Part shown: piece after piece, positions 59,350 to 64,000 of the stretch
Position numbering within the stretch: the stretch's first letter is position 1
Layout of the letters: each line of letters begins with the position of its first letter
DNA from: Brevundimonas sp.
GTDB taxonomy: Bacteria; Pseudomonadota; Alphaproteobacteria; Caulobacterales; Caulobacteraceae
Assembly (NCBI RefSeq): GCF_029945885.1
Contig: NZ_JAQSDK010000001.1
Span: 1 to 64,000, forward strand
DNA length: 64,000 nt
Direction: 5' to 3'
Notes under the pieces: model-generated
What the model was told of the DNA's origin: nothing
The model's database searches: none
Seen by the model: only the letters and a program-made list of their open reading frames with translations
Made by a program: the position numbers and the translations under genes

Positions 59350-59850
59350 ATGAGCCGGACCGACCTGACCCGTTTCCGCACCATGTGCAGGCAATTCCGC
59401 TGGCTGGCCGTCTTCATGGTGGTCAGCGTCGGAGCCCTGCTGTTGCTGATGTATGGGGTGGCCCCCGGTATTCTGATGGCCCGGGGCGACTATGCCGGAA
59501 CGCCGTCGCTATGGCGGACGGAGGTCATCCGGACCCTGCCCACCCTCTTCTATCTGTTCGCCGTCTGGTCGATCGGCTCGGCCATGGGCCAGCTGGCGAA
59601 AGGCCGCCTGATCCAGCCGACCCTGGTCAGCGCCCTGCGCCGGGTTGGCCTGTCGCTGGGGGTCGGCGGCCTGCTCAGCGTCTTCGGCATCACCAACCTG
59701 ATCCGGATCATCGAGGGGGGACGCGGCGGCTGGGTTTATTTCGATGTTCCGGGCATGACCCTGGGCATGATCGGTGGGGCCCTGTTCCTGCTGGCGGGCG
59801 TCGTCGAACAGGCCGGCCACATCCAGGCCGAGCTGGACGAGATGGTCTGA
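59350..59850 (+). CDS. DUF2975 family membrane protein
   Basis: This 166-residue protein has four predicted membrane helices (LAVFMVVSVGALLLLMYGV, TLPTLFYLFAVWSIGSAM, LSLGVGGLLSVFGITNLI, LGMIGGALFLLAGVVEQAG) and matches DUF2975. Such genes are usually paired with a small Xre regulator, as here (1-bp overlap). Start 59350 is chosen over 59338. Confidence 0.85.
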   Translation: MSRTDLTRFRTMCRQFRWLAVFMVVSVGALLLLMYGVAPGILMARGDYAGTPSLWRTEVIRTLPTLFYLFAVWSIGSAMGQLAKGRLIQPTLVSALRRVGLSLGVGGLLSVFGITNLIRIIEGGRGGWVYFDVPGMTLGMIGGALFLLAGVVEQAGHIQAELDEMV

Positions 59851-60092
59851 TGCCGGTCCGCGTAACCCTCGACGCCCTGATCGTGAAGAAGGGACTGAAG
59901 GCCCGGGACCTGGCGGCCGAGATCGGCCTCAGCGAGACCCAGCTGTCGCTGTTCCGTTCGGGCAAGGTCAAGGGCATCCGCTTCAGCACCCTGGCCCGTC
60001 TGTGCGCCGCCCTCGGCTGCCGCCCCGGCGACCTGTTGGACTATGACCTGGACCCGGCCGATCTGGCCGTGCCGGACGACGATCCAGGCTGA
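59850..60092 (+). CDS. Small Xre/Cro-type regulator
   Basis: This 80-residue protein is one helix-turn-helix domain ([57 protein letters not shown]), close to the YozG type found next to DUF2975 genes. It overlaps the DUF2975 stop by one base. It may bind the inverted repeat upstream of the pair and control the divergent ABC operon too. Confidence 0.88.
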   Translation: MPVRVTLDALIVKKGLKARDLAAEIGLSETQLSLFRSGKVKGIRFSTLARLCAALGCRPGDLLDYDLDPADLAVPDDDPG

Positions 60093-60189
60093 TCCGGGCC
60101 GCCACCTTGCCGGATGGCACCGCATCCTCTACGGACTGCGCCCGTTCGCGCGCCGTCGCAGGCTGCGCCCAATTCCTTCCGAGACACCG

Positions 60190-60756
60190 ATGAAAATCAA
60201 CGGCAACACCATCAAGCCCGGCATGGTCCTGCAGCACAACGGCGGCCTGTGGGTCGTGACCAAGGCCAGCCACGTCAAGCCCGGCAAGGGCGGGGCCTTC
60301 GCCAACGTCGAGGCCAAGAACCTCGAGACCGGCAACAAGCTGAACGAACGCTTCCGTTCGGAAGACAAGGTCGAACGCGTCACGCTGGAACAGAAGGAGT
60401 TCTCCTATCTGTACGAGCAGGGCGACGCCCTCGTGTTCATGGACGACACGAACTACGAGCAGATCGAACTGCAGAAGGACTGGGTCGGCGAGGATCGCAT
60501 CGCCTATCTGCAGGACGGCATGAAGGTGACGATCGAGATGCACGAGGATCGGCCCATCGGCCTGTCCCTGCCCGACCAGGTCAATCTGGAAGTCGTCGAG
60601 ACCGAACCCACGGTGAAGGGCCAGACCGCCTCGTCCTCCTACAAGCCGGCCATCGCCAACAATGGCGTGCGCATCATGATCCCGCCCTATATGGGCGTGG
60701 GCGAGAAGATCATCGTCGACACCGCGACCGGCGAATACGTCCGCCGCGCTGACTAG
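60190..60756 (+). CDS. efp: Translation elongation factor P
   Basis: This 188-residue EF-P starts [18 protein letters not shown] and has the modified-Lys loop [10 protein letters not shown], then the OB domains ([39 protein letters not shown]). It relieves ribosome stalling at polyproline, which fits the proline-rich proteins here. ATG 60190 is the family start. A telomere-like inverted repeat begins right after its stop. Confidence 0.95.
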   Translation: MKINGNTIKPGMVLQHNGGLWVVTKASHVKPGKGGAFANVEAKNLETGNKLNERFRSEDKVERVTLEQKEFSYLYEQGDALVFMDDTNYEQIELQKDWVGEDRIAYLQDGMKVTIEMHEDRPIGLSLPDQVNLEVVETEPTVKGQTASSSYKPAIANNGVRIMIPPYMGVGEKIIVDTATGEYVRRAD

Positions 60757-60831
60757 GGCTTGGAAATTAGGGCTTAGGGCTTAGAACCGCCTGCTTCCTA
60801 AGCCCTAAGCCCTAAGCCCTAATCCCTACCC
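60757..60831. repeat. Telomere-like inverted repeat after efp
   Basis: Left arm 60757-60785 contains three GGGCTTAG/GGGCTTGG-type units, and right arm 60797-60831 contains CCTAAGCCCTAAGCCCTAA and related units. The core, TTAGGGCTTAGGGCTTAG and its complement, pairs perfectly around an 11-base loop. It has no gene inside. It might act as a terminator, but the G-rich left arm, C-rich right arm and position right after a stop codon resemble the insert flanking the four-helix-bundle gene at 27.1-27.6 kb. Confidence 0.75.
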
Positions 60832-60896
60832 CTTGAACTTCTCCGCACCTCCGGGCAACACGCCTTTTCAGGAGCTGCGGACCAGGAGATTCCCCC

Positions 60897-61703
60897 ATGG
60901 CTCTCGCCTCCGCCCTCGTTTCCGTCATGCTGGACGCGGTCCGCAAGACCGCCCGCCCGATGCTGCGCGATTTCGGCGAGGTCTCGCAGTTGCAGATCTC
61001 GCGCAAGGGCCCCGGTGATTTCGTCACCGCCGCCGACATCAAGGCCGAGGACACCCTCTACGAACTGCTGATGAAGGCCCGCCCCGGCTACGGCTTCCTG
61101 GGTGAGGAACGCGGCATGATGGACGGCACCGACAAGAGCCATACCTGGGTTGTCGATCCGATCGACGGCACCACCAATTTCATGCACGCCATCCCCCATT
61201 TCGCCATCACGGTCGGGCTGGAGCGGCGCGCGCCGGACGGCACCTCAGAGATCGTCGCCGGCGTCACCTACAACCCCGTCGCCAACGAGCTGTTCTGGGC
61301 CGAAAAGGGCAAGGGCTGCTATCTGAACGACCAGCGTATCCGCTGTTCGGGCCGTCGCGACATGAGCGAAAGCCTGATCGCCACCGGCCTGCCCTTCATC
61401 GGCAAGACGGGCCACGCCCAGTCGATCAAGGACATCCACGCGGTCGGCCAGCGCGTCGCCGGCATCCGCCGCCTCGGCTCCTCGGCGCTGGACCTGGCCT
61501 GGGTCGCCGCCGGACGGTTCGACGCCTATTATGAGCGCAACCTGCAGCGCTGGGACGTGGCCGCCGGCATCCTGTTCGTCACCGAGGCGGGCGGCATCGT
61601 CTCGTCCATCGACATCGACGGTGACCCGATGAACGGCAAACAGATCATCGCCTCCAACAGCGAGATCCATCCGCAGCTGCGCAAGATCCTCCAGGCGACC
61701 TGA
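60897..61703 (+). CDS. suhB: Inositol monophosphatase family protein (SuhB-like)
   Basis: This 268-residue protein has metal-binding motifs GDFVTAADIKAED, FLGEERGM, WVVDPIDGTTNF and WDVAAGILFVTEAGG, standard for the IMPase/SuhB family. GGAGATTCCCCC precedes the ATG. Context does not define the substrate; in E. coli SuhB also acts in rRNA transcription. Confidence 0.92.
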   Translation: MALASALVSVMLDAVRKTARPMLRDFGEVSQLQISRKGPGDFVTAADIKAEDTLYELLMKARPGYGFLGEERGMMDGTDKSHTWVVDPIDGTTNFMHAIPHFAITVGLERRAPDGTSEIVAGVTYNPVANELFWAEKGKGCYLNDQRIRCSGRRDMSESLIATGLPFIGKTGHAQSIKDIHAVGQRVAGIRRLGSSALDLAWVAAGRFDAYYERNLQRWDVAAGILFVTEAGGIVSSIDIDGDPMNGKQIIASNSEIHPQLRKILQAT

Positions 61704-61758
61704 TCCCGGCGCAAACGACGGTCATCACACCGTCGTCCAGAACCTCTACCCTGGGCCC

Positions 61759-62763
61759 ATGTTTCAGATCATCCTGTCGGCCCTCGCCATTCTTGCCGGA
61801 CCCGCCGCCTTGCCGACTCCCGCACCTCTCCTCCAGGTCATCGCCCACCGCGGGGCGTCCGGCGAACGCCCCGAACACACGCGCGCCGCCTATGACCTGG
61901 CCATCGACCAGGGGGCCGACGTCATCGAGCCTGACCTGGTCATGTCCCGCGACGGCGTCCTGATCGTCCGCCACGAGAACGAGATCGGCGAAACCACCGA
62001 CGTCGCCGCCCATCCCGAATTCGCCGATCGTCAGACCCGCCGCACCGTCGACGGTCAGGTGGTCACCGGCTGGTTCACCGAGGACTTCACCCTCGCCGAA
62101 CTGCAGACCCTGCGCGCCCGCGAACGCCTGCCCGCCGTGCGCCCGGCCAATACCGCCTACGACGGGACCGGGTCGATCCTGACCTTCCAGCAGGTCATCG
62201 ATATCGCCCGGGCGGGCACGGAGCGGACGGGTCGCGTGATCGGCGTCGCGCCCGAACTGAAGCATCCGTCGCATTTCGCCGCCGCCGGCCTGCCGATGGA
62301 GGACGCCTTCGTCGCCGTGCTGGAGGCCAACGGCCTGACCGGGGCCGACGCCCCAATCCTGATCCAGTGTTTCGAGGTCGGCCCGCTGAAACGGCTTGCC
62401 GCCCGGATCGACGCCCCCCGGCTGCAGCTGATGAGCGTCGCCGACGGCCCGGTCGACCGACCGGACCTGACCTATGCGGCCATGGCCACGCCGGCGGGCC
62501 TGACGACCGTGGCGACCTATGCCGGCTGGATCGGGGTCGAGGCGGCGATGATCGCGCCTGATCTGGACCGCCCGCAGACCGCCCTGATCGCCGATGCCCA
62601 TGCCGCGGGCCTCAAGGTCGCCGCCTGGACCTTCCGCGCCGAGGCGCAATTCCTGCCGCCGGGGGCCGCCGACCTGACGGCCTGGCTGACGGCCTTCCGC
62701 GACTTCGGCCTCGACGCCGCCTTCAGCGACTTTCCCGCCGCCGCCGTGGCCGTCGCCCGCTAA
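61759..62763 (+). CDS. Glycerophosphodiester phosphodiesterase
   Basis: This 334-residue protein has the GDPD motif IAHRGASGERPEHTRAAYD and EPDLVMSRDGVLIVRHENEI, with later VAPELKHP in the GDPD barrel. The N-terminus (FQIILSALAILAGPAALPTP) looks like a signal peptide, suggesting a periplasmic GlpQ-like enzyme. It converges on the ABC exporter, overlapping by 4 bp at the ends. Confidence 0.9.
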   Translation: MFQIILSALAILAGPAALPTPAPLLQVIAHRGASGERPEHTRAAYDLAIDQGADVIEPDLVMSRDGVLIVRHENEIGETTDVAAHPEFADRQTRRTVDGQVVTGWFTEDFTLAELQTLRARERLPAVRPANTAYDGTGSILTFQQVIDIARAGTERTGRVIGVAPELKHPSHFAAAGLPMEDAFVAVLEANGLTGADAPILIQCFEVGPLKRLAARIDAPRLQLMSVADGPVDRPDLTYAAMATPAGLTTVATYAGWIGVEAAMIAPDLDRPQTALIADAHAAGLKVAAWTFRAEAQFLPPGAADLTAWLTAFRDFGLDAAFSDFPAAAVAVAR

Positions 62764-64000
62764 TCAGCGCGGAACTGCAGCTCGGCCAGACGGGCATACA
62801 GGCCACCGCGGGCGATCAGCTCGGCATGGGTGCCCTCGTCAACCACGGCCCCGTCCTCCATCACCACGATCCGGTCGGCGCGCAACACCGTGGCCAGTCG
62901 GTGGGCGATGACCAGGGTGGTGCGCTCCTCCATGGCCGCGTCCAGCGCCGCCTGCACCAGCTGTTCATTGCCGGCGTCCAGGGCGCTGGTCGCCTCGTCC
63001 AGCAGCAGGATCGGGGCATTGCGCACCAGGGCCCGGGCGATGGCCAGCCGCTGGCGCTGCCCACCGGACAGGCTCTTGCCGCGTTCGCCCAGCGGCGTGT
63101 CGAAGCCCTCCGGCAGGGCGTCGATAAAGCCCAGGGCCTGGGCCTTGTCGGCCACGGCCCGCACCTCGTCCTCGGTCGCCGCCTCACGACCGAAACGGAT
63201 ATTCTCCAGCGCCGAGCCCGAGAACAACGGCGCTTCCTGCGACACCCAGGCGAAGCGGCGGCGCACGGCCACCGGGTCGGCCTCGCGCACATCCACCCCG
63301 TCGACCGAGACCACACCGGCCTGCGGATCATAGAAGCGCAGCAACAGACGGAAGACGGTGCTCTTGCCCGCCCCCGACGGCCCGACCAGGGCCACGGTCT
63401 CGCCGGGGCGTACCGTCAGGCTGAACCCTTTCAGCGCCGCCAGGTCGGGGCGGCCCGGATAGGCGAAATCAATCGCCGACATCGACACCTCGCCGCGCGG
63501 CGGCTCCGGCAAGGCGCGCGGCGAGGCCGGAGCGGCGATGCCCGGCGTGGCGCGCATCAGTTCGTCGATCCGCTCCATGGCCCCGGCCGCCTTCTGCACA
63601 TCGCCCCAGCTCTCGCCCAGCGCGCCCACGGCCCCGGCCACAAAGACCGAAAGCAGCACGAACTGCAGCAGGGCCCCCGGCGTCATCCGCCCGCCGATCA
63701 CGTCCTGGGCCCCCAGCCACAACACCAGGGTCACGCCGCCGAACATCACCACGATGATCATCGCCGTCATCAAAGCCCTGGCCTTGATCCGCACCAGCGA
63801 CACGGCGAAGGCCCGCTCAACCGCCGCGCCGAACCGTTCGATGGCGCTGGCTTCGCGGCCGAAGGCCTGGACCGTCTCGATCGCGTCGACGCTCTCGCCG
63901 GCGAAGCCCACGGCCCCCGCGAACTCGTCCTGGGCGCGGACAGTCAGCTTGCGCACCCGCCGCCCGAACAGGAACAACGGCCCCAGAAGGAAGGGCACGG
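62760..64000 (-). CDS. ABC exporter, transmembrane plus ATPase (MsbA-like), 5' part outside window
   Basis: At least 413 residues of the C-terminal part are present. The membrane domain ends around the first 170 residues (LMTAMIIVVMFGGVTLVLWLG). The ATPase has Walker A LVGPSGAGKSTVFRLL, signature LSGGQRQRLAIARALVR and Walker B ILLLDEATSALD. It belongs to the MsbA/ABCB half-transporter family. The start lies beyond 64000; the gene is cut by the window edge, not broken. Confidence 0.92.
   Translation of the reverse strand, partial: VPFLLGPLFLFGRRVRKLTVRAQDEFAGAVGFAGESVDAIETVQAFGREASAIERFGAAVERAFAVSLVRIKARALMTAMIIVVMFGGVTLVLWLGAQDVIGGRMTPGALLQFVLLSVFVAGAVGALGESWGDVQKAAGAMERIDELMRATPGIAAPASPRALPEPPRGEVSMSAIDFAYPGRPDLAALKGFSLTVRPGETVALVGPSGAGKSTVFRLLLRFYDPQAGVVSVDGVDVREADPVAVRRRFAWVSQEAPLFSGSALENIRFGREAATEDEVRAVADKAQALGFIDALPEGFDTPLGERGKSLSGGQRQRLAIARALVRNAPILLLDEATSALDAGNEQLVQAALDAAMEERTTLVIAHRLATVLRADRIVVMEDGAVVDEGTHAELIARGGLYARLAELQFRAD

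Noticed and set aside
1-64000. CRISPR arrays, rRNA genes and complete insertion sequences
   Set aside because: I saw no regularly spaced repeats with unique spacers, no rRNA signatures and no transposase gene.

Overview
The window looks like chromosomal DNA of a GC-rich alphaproteobacterium of the order Caulobacterales, probably Brevundimonas or a close relative. This rests on a sciP (DUF1153) gene directly downstream of fliK-flgD-flgE, sigma-54 and CtrA-type promoter elements, and a copper-buffering bufABC-DoxX operon facing sigF-nrsF. I infer the taxon from gene content and synteny only.

Positions 1-9489 are the right part of a genomic island. Its right edge is a 3' fragment of a tRNA-Lys(CTT) gene (9445-9489) next to a tyrosine integrase (7781-9235, minus). 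Cargo is a hypothetical protein, a methyltransferase, an ArsR/SRPBCC pair, and an AAA ATPase plus subtilisin-like protease pair that matches the IetAS toxin-antitoxin/anti-phage architecture. The pair is followed by an unrecognised third gene and a 32-residue membrane peptide whose ribosome binding site lies in a hairpin.

From 9.5 kb on the genes look like core chromosome. 9.5-13.3 kb: buf operon and sigF-nrsF, both preceded by the same GTAACS-N15-CGAA motif. 13.3-18.1 kb: hydrolase/OsmC fusion, flavodoxin-like oxidoreductase and an S9 peptidase. 18.1-22.3 kb: envelope O-acylation cassette (MBOAT, two SGNH proteins, a small membrane protein). 22.4-26.2 kb: divergent lipid-modification cluster (Cfa-like methyltransferase/DUF2177 and FAD oxidoreductase/DUF1365) with an EcfG-like promoter. 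26.4-28.3 kb: scoAB, split by a four-helix-bundle (S23/IVP-like) gene with inverted low-complexity arms. 29.2-32.6 kb: an Mla-type lipid transport operon. 32.8-40.5 kb: flagellar hook region, flgKL diverging from fliK-flgD-flgE, then sciP.

40.6-53.2 kb holds mnmA, a hemerythrin-like protein, an S9 peptidase, an MDR oxidoreductase with an HxlR regulator, a thioesterase, a CHASE histidine kinase, a thiolase and an M1 peptidase with a DUF6702 partner. 53.2-57.6 kb contains two matching Fur-like boxes, one before bfd-bfr and one before a possible 47-residue ORF, plus a Pro/Ala-repeat protein, a MASE1 kinase and thiE. 57.6-60.1 kb has an ABC-2 exporter diverging from a DUF2975-Xre pair around a perfect TTAA-N7-TTAA box. 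The window ends with efp, a telomere-like inverted repeat, suhB, a GDPD and the C-terminal part of an ABC exporter cut by the right edge.
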